DNA from: Roseicyclus marinus
GTDB lineage: Bacteria; Pseudomonadota; Alphaproteobacteria; Rhodobacterales; Rhodobacteraceae
Direction: 5' to 3'
Length of the DNA: 64,000 nt
Assembly (NCBI RefSeq): GCF_030163795.1
Contig: NZ_JASJOF010000010.1
Span: forward strand, 54,669 to 118,668
Shown here piece after piece: positions 16,771-26,113 of the stretch (position 1 is the stretch's first letter; the number at the start of each line of letters is the position of its first letter). The notes below the pieces were generated by a model. That model was given only the letters and a program-made list of their open reading frames with translations. It was not told the origin of the DNA and made no database searches. The position numbers and the translations under genes are program-made.

Positions 16771-17193
16771 ATGCCTCTCTACGAGCATGTGATGATCGCG
16801 CGCCAGGACCTTTCCGGCACGCAGGCCGAGGGCCTGATCGAACACTTCGGCACCGTCCTGTCCGACAACGGCGGCAAGGTGGTCGAAAGCGAATACTGGG
16901 GCCTCAAGACGATGGCCTACAAGATCAACAAGAACCGCAAGGGTCATTACGCCTACATCCGCACCGACGCGCCCTCCGAGGCGGTGCAGGAGATGGAGCG
17001 CCTGATGCGCCTACACGAAGACGTGATGCGTGTCCTGACCGTCAAGGTCGACGCCCACGAAGATGGTCCCTCTGTCCAGATGCAGAAGCGCGACGAGCGC
17101 GACCGCGGGGACCGTGGCGATCGGGGTGACCGCGGCGATCGCGGTGACCGGGGTGATCGTGGCGACCGCGGCGAACGCCGCGAGCGCCGCTGA
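16771..17193 (+). CDS. rpsF: 30S ribosomal protein S6 (bS6) with (DRG)n tail
   Basis: A 140-residue bS6 that binds S18 in the small subunit platform. The core (residues ~1-95) is standard: [35 protein letters not shown]. The C-terminus is extended by a charged tail made of eight DRG-type repeats and ending ERRERR. Start ATG 16771 (MPLYEH). It is the first gene of rpsF-rpsR-rplI, with short spacers of 17 and 12 bases. Confidence 0.97.
   Translation: MPLYEHVMIARQDLSGTQAEGLIEHFGTVLSDNGGKVVESEYWGLKTMAYKINKNRKGHYAYIRTDAPSEAVQEMERLMRLHEDVMRVLTVKVDAHEDGPSVQMQKRDERDRGDRGDRGDRGDRGDRGDRGDRGERRERR
17101..17172 (+). repeat. 9-bp tandem repeat coding for (Asp-Arg-Gly)8 in rpsF
   Basis: Eight tandem 9-base units GA(C/T)CGNGGN encode Asp-Arg-Gly. 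Third codon positions vary among units, so the repeat is not a recent perfect slippage product and the amino acid pattern appears to be selected. The tail is positively and negatively charged and likely disordered. Confidence 0.95.
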
Positions 17194-17210
17194 GAGGAAG
17201 GAACACGACC

Positions 17211-17438
17211 ATGGCAGCAAAACCGTTTTTCCGTCGTCGCAAGTCGGATCCCTTCGAGGGCGATGGCGCCCCAAAGATCGACTACAAGGACGTTCGCCTC
17301 CTGCAGCGCTACATTTCCGAGCGCGGCAAGATCGTGCCCTCCCGCATCACCGCGGTCGGCGCCAAGAATCAGCGTAAACTGGCTCAGGCCATCAAGCGCG
17401 CGCGGTTCCTGGCCCTTCTGCCCTATTCCGTGAAGTAA
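17211..17438 (+). CDS. rpsR: 30S ribosomal protein S18 (bS18)
   Basis: A 75-residue bS18, partner of S6 on the platform of the 30S subunit. It contains [20 protein letters not shown] and [20 protein letters not shown], the conserved RNA-binding helix region. Length is normal. It lies between rpsF and rplI with a good AAGGAA site upstream. Confidence 0.98.
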   Translation: MAAKPFFRRRKSDPFEGDGAPKIDYKDVRLLQRYISERGKIVPSRITAVGAKNQRKLAQAIKRARFLALLPYSVK

Positions 17439-17450
17439 GGAGACGATCCG

Positions 17451-18044
17451 ATGGAAGTCATCCTGCTCGAACGCGTGGCCAAGCTGGGTCAGATGGGCGA
17501 GGTCGTGACCGTCAAGGACGGTTACGCCCGCAATTTCCTTCTGCCGCAGAAAAAGGCCCTGCGCGTCAACGACGCCAACCTCAAGACCTTCGAAGCGCAG
17601 AAGGCGCAGCTTGAGGCGCGCAACCTCGAGACCAAGAAGGAAGCCGAAGCGCTTGCCGCCCGTCTGGATGGTCAGCGTTACGTCATCATCCGTTCGGCCT
17701 CTGACGCCGGTGCGCTCTACGGGTCGGTCACGCCCCGTGACGCTGCCGATGCAGCGGCCGAGGCCGGCATCACCGTCGACCGTCGCCAGGTCCAGATGAC
17801 CCGGCCGATCAAGGAACTGGGCTTGCACGAGGTTCTCGTGGTGCTCCACCCCGAGGTCGAGGTCACGATCGTCCTGAACGTCGCCCGCTCCGTCGAAGAG
17901 GCCGAGCTTCAGGCTTCGGGCAAAACGATCCAGGAACTGGCCGCCGAAGAAGAAGCGGCAGCCGAATTCGAGATCGCCGAACTGTTCGACGATATCGGTG
18001 GCGCACAGAGCGACGACGACGAGGGCGACAGCCGCGAAGGCTGA
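17451..18044 (+). CDS. rplI: 50S ribosomal protein L9 (bL9)
   Basis: A 197-residue bL9, a two-domain 50S protein with a long connecting helix. The N-domain is [19 protein letters not shown] followed by [16 protein letters not shown]; the C-domain begins near [17 protein letters not shown]. The C-terminal ~45 residues are an acidic Glu/Asp-rich extension. The gene is followed by an intrinsic terminator. Confidence 0.98.
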   Translation: MEVILLERVAKLGQMGEVVTVKDGYARNFLLPQKKALRVNDANLKTFEAQKAQLEARNLETKKEAEALAARLDGQRYVIIRSASDAGALYGSVTPRDAADAAAEAGITVDRRQVQMTRPIKELGLHEVLVVLHPEVEVTIVLNVARSVEEAELQASGKTIQELAAEEEAAAEFEIAELFDDIGGAQSDDDEGDSREG

Positions 18045-18073
18045 TCCACCCAAGTGTTGCTCGCGAAATTGTC

Positions 18074-18105
18074 AGGCCGCACCCACCGGGTGCGGCCTAT
18101 TTCGT
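18074..18105 (+). terminator. Intrinsic terminator after rplI
   Basis: An 11-bp perfect stem (AGGCCGCACCC / GGGTGCGGCCT) with a 3-base loop and downstream ATTTCGTTG closes the ribosomal protein operon. Confidence 0.85.
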
Positions 18106-18133
18106 TGTTCGAAACCGGTCCGGAGATGTCATC

Positions 18134-19330
18134 ATGCGCGCCATACCCATTCTCGCCCCCGCCTTGGCGGCCACCCTTGTTGCAAGCGGTGCGGCGGCAG
18201 AACCGTGGCCCGACGGGGCGGCGAACCGTCCCGACATCACCCCCGCCTTTGCCCAACAGACGGAGGCGCAGGCCGTGGTCACCAGCCCCGCCCCGACCTT
18301 GGGACAAGTGGCAGATGGTCTCGACACGCCGTGGGCGATCGACGTCCTGCCGGGCGATGCAGGCTATCTGGTGACCGAACGGGGCGGAACGCTGCGCCAT
18401 GTCGCCCGCGACGGAACCCTGTCGGCACCGATCGCGGGCGTGCCCGAGGTCGTGGCCGAACGGCAGGGTGGATTGCTCGATCTGGCGCTGGCCCCGGATT
18501 TCGCCCAAAGCCGGGCGCTATACCTGACGTTTTCCGCGCCGGAACCGGGCGGGCAATCGGCAACGGCGGCCATCCGCGCCACCCTGTCGCCGGATCTCTC
18601 GTCCCTCGGCGACGTGACCGAGATTTTCCGCCAGACCCCGCCCGCCAGCACACCCGGACATTACGGCAGTCGAATCGTACCGCTGCCCGATGGGACGGTG
18701 GCGATCACCACGGGGGATCGGATGCGCCACGCCGCCCGCGCGCAGGACCCAGGCACCGCCTATGGCGCCGTGATCCGTATGCGTCCTGACGGATCGGCGC
18801 CGCCTGACAATCCCTTTGTCGGGCAGAGCAATGCGCTTCCGACGCTTTACAGCTACGGCCACCGCAACCTGCAAGGCGCCGCTCTCGACGGCGATGGCCG
18901 CCTCTGGACGCTGGAACACGGGCCCGCAGGCGGCGACGAATTGAACCTGATCGCCCCCGGCGGCAATTACGGCTGGCCTGTTGCCAGCTACGGCGTGAAT
19001 TACAACGGGGCCGAGATCGGCGACGGGCGCAGCGCCCATGCCCCCGATTTCACGCCGCCGCGCTACTACTGGGACCCGGTGATCGCGCCGGGGGGCATGG
19101 TGGTCTACAACGGCGCGATGTTTCCCGAATGGCGGGGCGATATCCTTGCCGCGGGGCTGATCGCGCAGGCGGTTGTCCGGCTCGACCTGCAGGGCGACAG
19201 TGTGATGGCCGAGGAACGACTGGCCGAAGGGGTGGGCCGGGTACGCGACGTGGCCATCGACCATGACGGCGCGATCCTCTTCGTCACCGACGAGGGCGCT
19301 GCATCCCGCCTGATGCGGCTGGCCCGCTAA
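18134..19330 (+). CDS. Soluble PQQ-dependent sugar dehydrogenase (GSDH/YliI family)
   Basis: A 398-residue periplasmic six-bladed propeller of the PQQ-dependent aldose sugar dehydrogenase family (PF07995). It has a signal peptide (ILAPALAATLVASGAAA) and LDTPWAIDVLPGD. Other landmarks are RQGGLLDLALAPDF, LYSYGHRNLQGAALD (the catalytic-region His), LEHGPAGGDELNLI and GGNYGWPVASYG. These match E. coli YliI-like enzymes that oxidise aldoses with PQQ. Substrate cannot be inferred. It starts about 30 bases after the rplI terminator and may have its own promoter. Confidence 0.9.
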   Translation: MRAIPILAPALAATLVASGAAAEPWPDGAANRPDITPAFAQQTEAQAVVTSPAPTLGQVADGLDTPWAIDVLPGDAGYLVTERGGTLRHVARDGTLSAPIAGVPEVVAERQGGLLDLALAPDFAQSRALYLTFSAPEPGGQSATAAIRATLSPDLSSLGDVTEIFRQTPPASTPGHYGSRIVPLPDGTVAITTGDRMRHAARAQDPGTAYGAVIRMRPDGSAPPDNPFVGQSNALPTLYSYGHRNLQGAALDGDGRLWTLEHGPAGGDELNLIAPGGNYGWPVASYGVNYNGAEIGDGRSAHAPDFTPPRYYWDPVIAPGGMVVYNGAMFPEWRGDILAAGLIAQAVVRLDLQGDSVMAEERLAEGVGRVRDVAIDHDGAILFVTDEGAASRLMRLAR

Positions 19331-19345
19331 AATCGCCCAGACATG

Positions 19346-19372
19346 AAAAGGCCCCCGGCATGGCCGGGGGCC
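19346..19372 (-). terminator. Terminator between the convergent sugar dehydrogenase and secreted protein genes
   Basis: A 10-bp perfect GC stem (GGCCCCCGGC / GCCGGGGGCC) with an ATG loop. On the minus strand it is followed by TTTT, so it acts mainly for the minus-strand gene, though the stem could work both ways. Confidence 0.8.
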
Positions 19373-19397
19373 CCGTTCCCTTGACGCGGGAAACCCG

Positions 19398-20897
19398 TCA
19401 GCTGTGCCAGGTTTCCAGCTCGATCGTCGCCGAACAGGCGCTGCCGCTGTAGCTGCCGACCCAGACATCCAGCCGCCCGTTCAGCATGAACATGTTGGTC
19501 AGGTCCAGCCGCGGGTTCAGGTTGCCGTTGGAATCGTCATCCAGATACCACTGGCCATCGGGTGTCCGCACCAACAGCACGGTATCGCAAGATGCCTCGC
19601 CCTCGATCTCTAGCCGCCCGTATTCCTGCATGCCGGACAGGAAAAAGCTGAAATTCGGCTGGGCGTTGAAATAGCCGTTGCTCGACACCGGCAGGCCGCA
19701 GGCGGTCAACTGCTGGCTGCCGCTGGCGGTGGTGTAGTAATCCGTCGGGCTGTAGAGCGCCGATCCCGTCGTGGTCACCGGCACGCCCTGCATGCTGGGG
19801 TTCGGACAGCCACCCATGGTCATCCCGCCTTGCGGCATGGTGGAGGCCGTGCGGAAGGTGATCGTACCTTGGCAGGTCGAGGCGCCGAAACCGCCCACCC
19901 AGATGTCCACCTTGCCATTCAGCGTACTCCCGTCGACCACCAGCTGCGGCTGCAAACCGTTCGTGTCGTCGTTGAAATGCCACTGGCCGAAGGCGTCCCG
20001 CAGCAGCAGCGTCGGGTCGCAATCCGACGTGATGTCGGTGGTGAACTGGAACCCGTCCATCTGCGACATGTAGAGGGTGAAGCTCGGGGCCTCGGTTGCC
20101 GATCCCCAAGCCCCAAGCTCGGGGCAGGACGACAGGTCATGTGGCCCGCCGACGGTGGCCATATAGGCCTGCGGCTGCAACAGCTGCGCCCCGGCCAGCG
20201 TCAGCGAGGGGCCGACCATGTTGGGATTGGGGCAGATCGCGACCGGGACCGGAACAGGTGCGGGGACCGGCGCGGGGACCGGTGCCGGCATCGGCACGGG
20301 AACCGGTTGCGGCGCGGTCTGCGCGGGCTGCGGCGCCATGGGCGCAGGCGTACCCGGCAAGGGCGGCGGCATGACATTGGCAAGCGCCGCACCCGGCACG
20401 CTGCCGGTCGAGGGTGGGGCGACAGGCATGGCCGCATCGGCCTGCGCCAGCGTCAGGCTGGCCGCGCAATCGCCTCCGGCAAAGGTGCCGACCCAGACAT
20501 CCACCTGCCCGTCCAGCGCCGCCCCTGCGGGGATCGTCAGGCGCGGATCGAGGTTGCCATTCGCATCATCGTTGAAATGCCACGCGCCATCGGCGCTGTT
20601 GACCAGCATGGCCGCATCACATTCGGAGGTGACGGCCAGCACCACGTCCTGCGGGAAGCCCCCTTCGACGACGAAAGAATAATCGGGCGCGCTGCGGAAC
20701 TGACCAAAGCCGAGCATCCCCAGACCGCATTGATCCAGACGGTTCTCGCCCCCCGCGCTCAACGCGATGCTTGTCGGGACGGCCAATTGCCCCGCGCTGA
20801 GGTTGGTCGCGCCCTGCGACATGTTCATGGCAGGACAGGCCACCGCCGCGGTGGTCCCCGCCAACCCGCCCAAGAGAGTGAATACCAACAGACGCAT
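19398..20897 (-). CDS. Secreted protein with three tandem four-Cys beta domains
   Basis: A 499-residue exported protein with a signal peptide (residues 1-20, cleavage before the first Cys). Three domains share the same pattern: Cys at 21/57/93/144, 222/258/293/342 and 364/400/437/488. Domains 1 and 2 are joined by a Pro/Ala/Val linker (~158-220). Each domain has a motif like LLLRDAFGQWHFNDD followed by a WVG segment, faintly like pre-peptidase C-terminal (PPC) beta domains. A fourth copy is in the pilin-like protein at 15601-16482. No catalytic motif is visible; it may be a binding or structural surface protein. A clear terminator follows. Confidence 0.8.
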   Translation of the reverse strand: MRLLVFTLLGGLAGTTAAVACPAMNMSQGATNLSAGQLAVPTSIALSAGGENRLDQCGLGMLGFGQFRSAPDYSFVVEGGFPQDVVLAVTSECDAAMLVNSADGAWHFNDDANGNLDPRLTIPAGAALDGQVDVWVGTFAGGDCAASLTLAQADAAMPVAPPSTGSVPGAALANVMPPPLPGTPAPMAPQPAQTAPQPVPVPMPAPVPAPVPAPVPVPVAICPNPNMVGPSLTLAGAQLLQPQAYMATVGGPHDLSSCPELGAWGSATEAPSFTLYMSQMDGFQFTTDITSDCDPTLLLRDAFGQWHFNDDTNGLQPQLVVDGSTLNGKVDIWVGGFGASTCQGTITFRTASTMPQGGMTMGGCPNPSMQGVPVTTTGSALYSPTDYYTTASGSQQLTACGLPVSSNGYFNAQPNFSFFLSGMQEYGRLEIEGEASCDTVLLVRTPDGQWYLDDDSNGNLNPRLDLTNMFMLNGRLDVWVGSYSGSACSATIELETWHS

Positions 20898-21089
20898 CGG
20901 AAGTTCCTCCAGCTGATGCTTCGGCCCTCTTCATGCCGTGGGCCCTTTGCGCGACTGGCTTGAGCCTAGACCGCGCCGGTGCACGCCGGAATTGCGGAAA
21001 CCCTGACCCTGCAGTCTGGCAAAGCTTACCCCCGCGCCTTGCATCGCGCCAGAAAAACCACGAACGGCACATTCGGACCGTGTGCCAAG

Positions 21090-21118
21090 GAAAAAGGGCG
21101 GCCCGAGAAAGGCCGCCC
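21090..21118 (-). terminator. Intrinsic terminator after tig
   Basis: On the minus strand, GGGCGGCC and GGCCGCCC arms (8 bp, 7-base loop) precede TTTTT, about 50 bases after the tig stop. Confidence 0.85.
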
Positions 21119-21169
21119 CATAGCGAATTTTGCACCATGTATGCCGCAGCGCCGGTCAGGCGCGCGGGA

Positions 21170-22495
21170 TCATTCGTCTTCCAGCGCGTCGACGGCAGCT
21201 TTCAGATCGTCCTTGGTGATTTCCTTTTCCGTCACCTCGGCCAGTTCGACGATGAAATCGACGACCTTGTCCTCGAACAAGGGTGCGCGGATCTGCTGCT
21301 GCGCGGCCTGGTTGGACTGGATGAATTCGAAGAAGGCGCGCTCCTGACCCGGATACTGGCGAGCCTGCATCATGATCGCTTGCGTCATCTCCGCGTCCGA
21401 GACCTTGACCTCGTTCTTCTGGCCCAGTTCGGCGAGCAGGAGGCCCAGCTTCACGCGGCGCACCGCAAGCTTGGTGTGCTCCTCGGTCGGCGTGATCTCG
21501 GGGTGGTCATGGCCGTGCACGTCGGGGTTTTCCTCGTGCCACAGCTGGTGCGCGATCTGGCCCGCCTCGGCTTCGACCAACCGCGAGGGCAGGTCAAAGG
21601 TCACCAGCGTGTCCAGCTGGTCCAGCAGGCTGCGCTTGAGCACCTGGCGCGCGGCACCGGTGTATTCGGCGGCCATGCGCTCGGAGATCTGGCCCTTCAG
21701 GGCATCGAGGCTTTCGGCACCGTATTTCTTGGCCAGCTCGTCATCGACCTCGGCCGGAACGGGCTTTTTAACGTCCTTGACGGTCACGTCGAAGGTCACG
21801 GCCTTGCCTGCCAGATGCTCGGCACCGTATTCCTCGGGGAAGGTCACTTCGACCACCTTCTCCTCGTCCTTCTTCAGGCCGACAAGCTGCTCCTCGAAAC
21901 CGGGAATGAACGACCCCGAACCCAGCACCAGCGGGTAATCCTCGGCCGCGCCGCCGTCGAAGGGCTCGCCATCCAGCTTGCCCAGGAAATCGATCACGAC
22001 CTGATCGCCATCGGCGGCCTTGCCCTTCTTGGTCTCGAAATTCTGCGCATTCTCGGCAAGGTTTTTCAGCGCCTCGTCGATATCGGCATCCGACGGCTTG
22101 GCGACCAGCTTTTCCAGCTTCACGGCCTTGAAGTCGATCTCGGGGATCTCGGGCAGCTTTTCGTAGGACATGGAGACGACGATATCGTCGCCTTCCTTCC
22201 AGTCCTCGTTCACCATCTTGACGTCGGGCTGCATCGCCGGACGGTCGCCGCTGGCGGTCAGGTGGTCCTGCATCGCGCCGTCCACGGCTTCCTGCATCGC
22301 CTCGCCCAGCAGGCGGGGGCCGAACTGCTTGCGCAGAAGCGCCATCGGCACCTTGCCTTTGCGGAAGCCCTTCAGCGCCACTTCCGGCCGCGCTTCTTCC
22401 AGCTTTTCGGTCACGCGGGCATCAAGATCGGACCCGGTGATGGTGATCTGGTATTCGCGCTTGAGGCCCTCGGCCAAGGTCTCGGTGATCTGCAT
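21170..22495 (-). CDS. tig: Trigger factor (ribosome-associated chaperone, PPIase)
   Basis: A 441-residue trigger factor that binds ribosomes at L23 and shields nascent chains. The ribosome-binding signature is [19 protein letters not shown]. The middle FKBP-type domain includes [18 protein letters not shown], and the C-terminal domain is long and helical. Start ATG 22495 ([11 protein letters not shown]) with GAGG upstream; an earlier in-frame stretch is low-complexity. A terminator follows the gene. Confidence 0.97.
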   Translation of the reverse strand: MQITETLAEGLKREYQITITGSDLDARVTEKLEEARPEVALKGFRKGKVPMALLRKQFGPRLLGEAMQEAVDGAMQDHLTASGDRPAMQPDVKMVNEDWKEGDDIVVSMSYEKLPEIPEIDFKAVKLEKLVAKPSDADIDEALKNLAENAQNFETKKGKAADGDQVVIDFLGKLDGEPFDGGAAEDYPLVLGSGSFIPGFEEQLVGLKKDEEKVVEVTFPEEYGAEHLAGKAVTFDVTVKDVKKPVPAEVDDELAKKYGAESLDALKGQISERMAAEYTGAARQVLKRSLLDQLDTLVTFDLPSRLVEAEAGQIAHQLWHEENPDVHGHDHPEITPTEEHTKLAVRRVKLGLLLAELGQKNEVKVSDAEMTQAIMMQARQYPGQERAFFEFIQSNQAAQQQIRAPLFEDKVVDFIVELAEVTEKEITKDDLKAAVDALEDE

Positions 22496-22654
22496 CGCAT
22501 CCTCACGAAAGTCGGGGCCGGACCGGGCAGCGCTCTGCAACCCGGGACAACCCGATGGCGTCACGAAATTTGCGTCCTTCTAGGGTTGCGGGACGGGCAC
22601 TGCAAGCCGAATCCCGGCCCTCCGCATGCCCTGCCCCGGCTCTGACGCAAATCT

Positions 22655-22679
22655 GCGGTTTTGCGACCGGGAAAACCGC
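22655..22679. other. Hairpin downstream of ggpS
   Basis: An 8-bp stem GCGGTTTT/AAAACCGC with a 9-base loop lies about 25 bases after the ggpS stop. No T-tract follows on the minus strand. It might be a weak terminator or a 3' end stabiliser between ggpS and tig. Confidence 0.35.
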
Positions 22680-22702
22680 CGATTTGCCTGCAAGCGCCCG
22701 GG

Positions 22703-24187
22703 TTACGCCGCGCGCTTCGGCCCGGCGCCCACTTCCAACCTACCCGGCCCCCAGCGGCTCAGGTCGTTTTCGGACACCGCCGCGCGCAGCCGCTCCATCC
22801 GGTGGCGCCGCTCCATCCCGTCCATCTCCAGCGCCTGCAGGATGCTGCGATCCATCGCCCGGTTGGAGAAGGGATTGACGATCAGCGCGTCGCTCAATTC
22901 CACGGCCGCGCCTGCGAATTCCGACAGGACCAGAACCCCCTCGCCGTCCACGCGCGAGGCGACGAATTCCTTGCACACAAGGTTCATCCCGTCCGCCAGC
23001 GGCGTGATCCACGCGACATCCGCCGCCCGGTAATAGGACACCAGTTCATCGAACGGGATCGCGCGGGAAATCAGCGCCACGGGCTGCCATTCCAAGGTGC
23101 CGAACCGCCCGTTGATCCGCCCCGCGATCTGTTCAATCTCGTTCTGGATATCCTCGTAGGACGACATGTTGCGGTTGGCCGACACCGACACATGCATGAG
23201 CCGCACCTTGCCGCGCAGCTCGGGATTGGCCTCCAGCACGCGCTCGAAGCTCTGCAATTGCTGCGCGCCGCCCTTGGTATAATCGGTGCGCCCGACCGAC
23301 AGGATCAGCTTGGCCGGTCCCAGATCCTGCCAGATTTCCTTGACGCGGGCCTCGGTCTCGGGGCGGCGGGCGCGGGTCTCGATGAACTCCGTCGCCACAC
23401 CCAGGGGGCAAATGCTCACGCCCGTCTCATGACCGTCATGGGTGATCGTCTCGCGCATCACCCGTTCGGTCAGGGCCGTGCCTTCGGTAAACCACTTGTC
23501 TGGCACGCGGATGGGCGGGCTGACCTCCACATCGAACAGGCTGCGCACCACCGAGACGAAATTCGCGGCATAGCGCGGAATGTGGAACCCCACGTCGTCA
23601 CAGGCCAAGAGGCTTTCCACGATCTGCTTGCGCCACGGCAACACGTTGAACATGTCCGCCGAGGGAAAGGGCGTGTGATGGGTGAAGGCGATGCGCAGAT
23701 CGGGCCGGATCGCGCGCAGGTAGCCGGGCACGAGCCACAGGTTGTAATCATGCACCCAAACGAGCGCGCCTTGCGCGGCTTCCTCGGCGGCGGCTTGGGC
23801 GAAAAGCTTGTTCACCTCCTGGAAATTCTCCCAGTCGACGGGATCGTAATTGTAGCGTTCCTTGAAGGAATGGAGGATCGGCCAGAATGCCTCTTTCGAG
23901 GAGACATGGTAGAATTCCCGCACTTGCCGCTCGGTCAGCGGCAAGCGCGAGACGGTGTAGCGCCCATGGGCATCATCGATCTCGACCCGCTGGTCGAACC
24001 CGGGGTTGTCTGGGTCCTCGGCCAGTTTCCACGCCACCCATGCGCCGTGGTTCACAGAGCCGAAAAATCCCTTCAACGTCGGAACGATCCCATTGGGGCT
24101 CTTGTTCTCACGAAAGACGGTCTTTCCGTTTTCCTCAACCTCTTCATAGGGTTGACGATGGTAGACGATCACCAGATCGGATGCCAT
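22703..24187 (-). CDS. ggpS: Glucosylglycerol-phosphate synthase (GgpS)
   Basis: A 494-residue GT20-family enzyme, related to trehalose-6-phosphate synthase (OtsA). The N-terminus LVIVYHRQPYEE, then SPNGIVPTLKGFFG and FYHVSSKEAFWPILHSF, are specific to GgpS-type enzymes, which transfer glucose from ADP-glucose to sn-glycerol 3-phosphate. Other conserved parts are WVHDYNLWLVPGYLR, THHTPFPSADMFNVLPW and WITPLADGMNLVCKEF. Start ATG 24187 with GGGAGGG upstream. It is the third gene after gpsA and a HAD phosphatase, which would supply the acceptor and remove the phosphate. OtsA is less likely on this context. Confidence 0.87.
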   Translation of the reverse strand: MASDLVIVYHRQPYEEVEENGKTVFRENKSPNGIVPTLKGFFGSVNHGAWVAWKLAEDPDNPGFDQRVEIDDAHGRYTVSRLPLTERQVREFYHVSSKEAFWPILHSFKERYNYDPVDWENFQEVNKLFAQAAAEEAAQGALVWVHDYNLWLVPGYLRAIRPDLRIAFTHHTPFPSADMFNVLPWRKQIVESLLACDDVGFHIPRYAANFVSVVRSLFDVEVSPPIRVPDKWFTEGTALTERVMRETITHDGHETGVSICPLGVATEFIETRARRPETEARVKEIWQDLGPAKLILSVGRTDYTKGGAQQLQSFERVLEANPELRGKVRLMHVSVSANRNMSSYEDIQNEIEQIAGRINGRFGTLEWQPVALISRAIPFDELVSYYRAADVAWITPLADGMNLVCKEFVASRVDGEGVLVLSEFAGAAVELSDALIVNPFSNRAMDRSILQALEMDGMERRHRMERLRAAVSENDLSRWGPGRLEVGAGPKRAA

Positions 24188-24203
24188 GGACGCTACCCTC
24201 CCC

Positions 24204-24974
24204 TTACGCGAACAATTTGTGGTGCAAGATCGCCTCGGCGATGCCGGCAACCCCTTGCTGGCGGGCAGCATGGACATGAGGCAGCTCGGCCACCCGTTCC
24301 AGCAGCGCGGGTTCCGAATTGCCGACTGCAACGGCGGGCAGGCCCATCGCCAGCATCGACAGGTCGTTGAGCGTATCGCCCGCAACCAGAACCTTGCGGC
24401 TGTCCACGCCCAGATGGGTCAGCAGACGCAACAGCGACGGCCCCTTGCTCACATCCTTGGGCAACACATCGAAAAAGCGGTGGTCCGACACCAGCGCGTC
24501 CAGCCCAAGCCCCGCCACGATGTCGAGCGCGCGCGGCTCGAACTGGTCGGGGTCCATGTCATAGCTCACGCGAAACCGGAACCCGGTGGACTGCAGGCGC
24601 AGGCCGCCAACACCCTGCAGCGCGGCCTGAACACGCATGCCCGCGTTGTTCCAAGCCTTCTCGATCTCGCCCTCAAGTTCGGGGATCGGGTTGAGGAAAT
24701 GGTCTTCGTCGACCGCGGCGATGGTGGTTCCCACGTCGCCCACGACGTAGTCGGGCTTGGGCACACGGCGCTTGCGCGTCAATTCGCGGACATAGCCCGG
24801 ATCGCGCCCGGTAACAAAGATCAGGCCAACGCGCGCGCGCGTCCCCTCGATCCAGTCATAGAACTGCCGGCGCTCGTCTTCGGTGCCCCCGAGGAAGGTG
24901 CCGTCAAGGTCGGTGGCAAGGATGAAATCCTTGTCCGCAATGGATTTGGTCGGGAAGGTTTCGTGACGGGTCAT
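24204..24974 (-). CDS. HAD-IIB phosphatase, candidate glucosylglycerol-phosphate phosphatase
   Basis: A 256-residue HAD-superfamily IIB phosphatase like sucrose-phosphate phosphatase. Motif I is LATDLDGTFLGG (nucleophile Asp), the following Thr/Ser motif is VTGRD, Lys is in KGPSLLRLL, and motif III is VAGDTLNDLSML. Located between gpsA and ggpS with a four-base overlap to gpsA, it is the natural candidate to dephosphorylate glucosylglycerol 3-phosphate. The cyanobacterial enzyme (StpA) is from another family, so this is a non-orthologous option. Substrate is inferred only. Confidence 0.75.
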   Translation of the reverse strand: MTRHETFPTKSIADKDFILATDLDGTFLGGTEDERRQFYDWIEGTRARVGLIFVTGRDPGYVRELTRKRRVPKPDYVVGDVGTTIAAVDEDHFLNPIPELEGEIEKAWNNAGMRVQAALQGVGGLRLQSTGFRFRVSYDMDPDQFEPRALDIVAGLGLDALVSDHRFFDVLPKDVSKGPSLLRLLTHLGVDSRKVLVAGDTLNDLSMLAMGLPAVAVGNSEPALLERVAELPHVHAARQQGVAGIAEAILHHKLFA

Positions 24975-26113
24975 GCGATCCTTTCTGCAAGTGTTGCGAT
25001 ATCCTTGTCGGTCGCGGGATGCGAAAACGACAGGTCCATGGCGCGGGGTTCCGCCTCGATGGGGCGTGCCCACAAGGCGGCAAAGGCTTCGCCCAGCGGG
25101 CGGCCTTCGTGCAGGATGGACCGGACCGTTTCGCAAATCGGCAGGTCCACCCCCAGTTTGCGCGCCAGATCCGTGACCGAGGTGGCATTGACCTCCCCCT
25201 CGACCACGACGGGCGCGCCGTCGAAACAGGCCGCGCGCGCCACGCCGCGGCCCAATTGCAGGCCAAGGGCCATGTTGCGCGATGTCGGGCTGGAACAGGT
25301 CAGCGTCAGATCGCCCACCCCGGACAGGCCGGTGACGGTCTCGCGCCGCCCACCCAACGCCTCGGCCAGTCGCTTCATCTCGTCCAATCCGCGCGTGATC
25401 AGCGCCGCGCGCGTGTTTTCCGCAAAGCCAGCGCCGGTCATCATCCCGCAGGCGATGGCGATCACGTTCTTCAACGCGCCGCCGATCTCGACGCCCACAA
25501 GGTCATCAGAGACATAGGCGCGGAAACTTTCCGTCGACAGCGACAGAGCCAACCGCACTGCCGGGCTTTCGGCGGGGTTCAGGCGGTCGGCATAAGTAAA
25601 CGGAAACGCGACGGTCGCGGCGGTCGGATGGCCAAGCGCCGTCTCGACCGCAAAGGTCGGGCCCGACACGCATCCGACGGGGCGGCGGCCCAGTTCCTCC
25701 TCGGCCACCTGTGTCATCAAAAGGCCCGTTTCCGCCTCGATCCCCTTGGCGCAGACCGCAACAGGCATGCCCGGCGCGGCATGTTCGGCCACGGCGCGCG
25801 CGACCGACCGGACGGATCGCGACGGTACCACGATCAGCGCCACGTCAACCCCGGCCAGCGCGTCCGCCAAGGCGTGAACGCCGAACAAGCCCTCGGGCAG
25901 GTCGACATCGGGCAGGAAATCGGGGCTTTGTCTCGTGCGGTTGATCTGGTCGATGACCGCGCGATCCCGACCCCACAGCTGTGTGCGCACCCCTGCCCGC
26001 GCAAGCGTCGCCGCCAGCGCCGTGCCCCACGACCCCGCGCCGATGACGGCGGCGCTGCGATAGCGATTGGCATGGGACGGAAGCGGATCGCCGGACAGGG
26101 ATTGATGTCGCAT
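24971..26113 (-). CDS. gpsA: Glycerol-3-phosphate dehydrogenase [NAD(P)+], operonic with ggpS
   Basis: A 380-residue GpsA-family dehydrogenase making sn-glycerol 3-phosphate from dihydroxyacetone phosphate. The Rossmann motif is AAVIGAGSWGTALAATLA; substrate/catalytic region has VSGPTFAVETALGHPTA, GALKNVIAIACGMM and GLSGVGDLTLTCSSPTSRN. It is longer than the usual ~330 residues. A strong GGAGG precedes the ATG at 26113. Its place at the head of a ggpS operon suggests it feeds osmolyte synthesis. Whether it is the only gpsA cannot be told from this window. Confidence 0.92.
   Translation of the reverse strand: MRHQSLSGDPLPSHANRYRSAAVIGAGSWGTALAATLARAGVRTQLWGRDRAVIDQINRTRQSPDFLPDVDLPEGLFGVHALADALAGVDVALIVVPSRSVRSVARAVAEHAAPGMPVAVCAKGIEAETGLLMTQVAEEELGRRPVGCVSGPTFAVETALGHPTAATVAFPFTYADRLNPAESPAVRLALSLSTESFRAYVSDDLVGVEIGGALKNVIAIACGMMTGAGFAENTRAALITRGLDEMKRLAEALGGRRETVTGLSGVGDLTLTCSSPTSRNMALGLQLGRGVARAACFDGAPVVVEGEVNATSVTDLARKLGVDLPICETVRSILHEGRPLGEAFAALWARPIEAEPRAMDLSFSHPATDKDIATLAERIA

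Noticed and set aside
17101..17172. Tandem repeats in rpsF as a CRISPR-like array
   Set aside because: Units are 9 bases, have no spacers, and are in frame with the gene.
22703..24187. OtsA trehalose-6-phosphate synthase call for the GT20 gene
   Set aside because: The N-terminal YHRQPYEE and SPNGIVPTLKG segments and the gpsA/HAD neighbours fit GgpS better. OtsA usually opens with a different motif and pairs with otsB.
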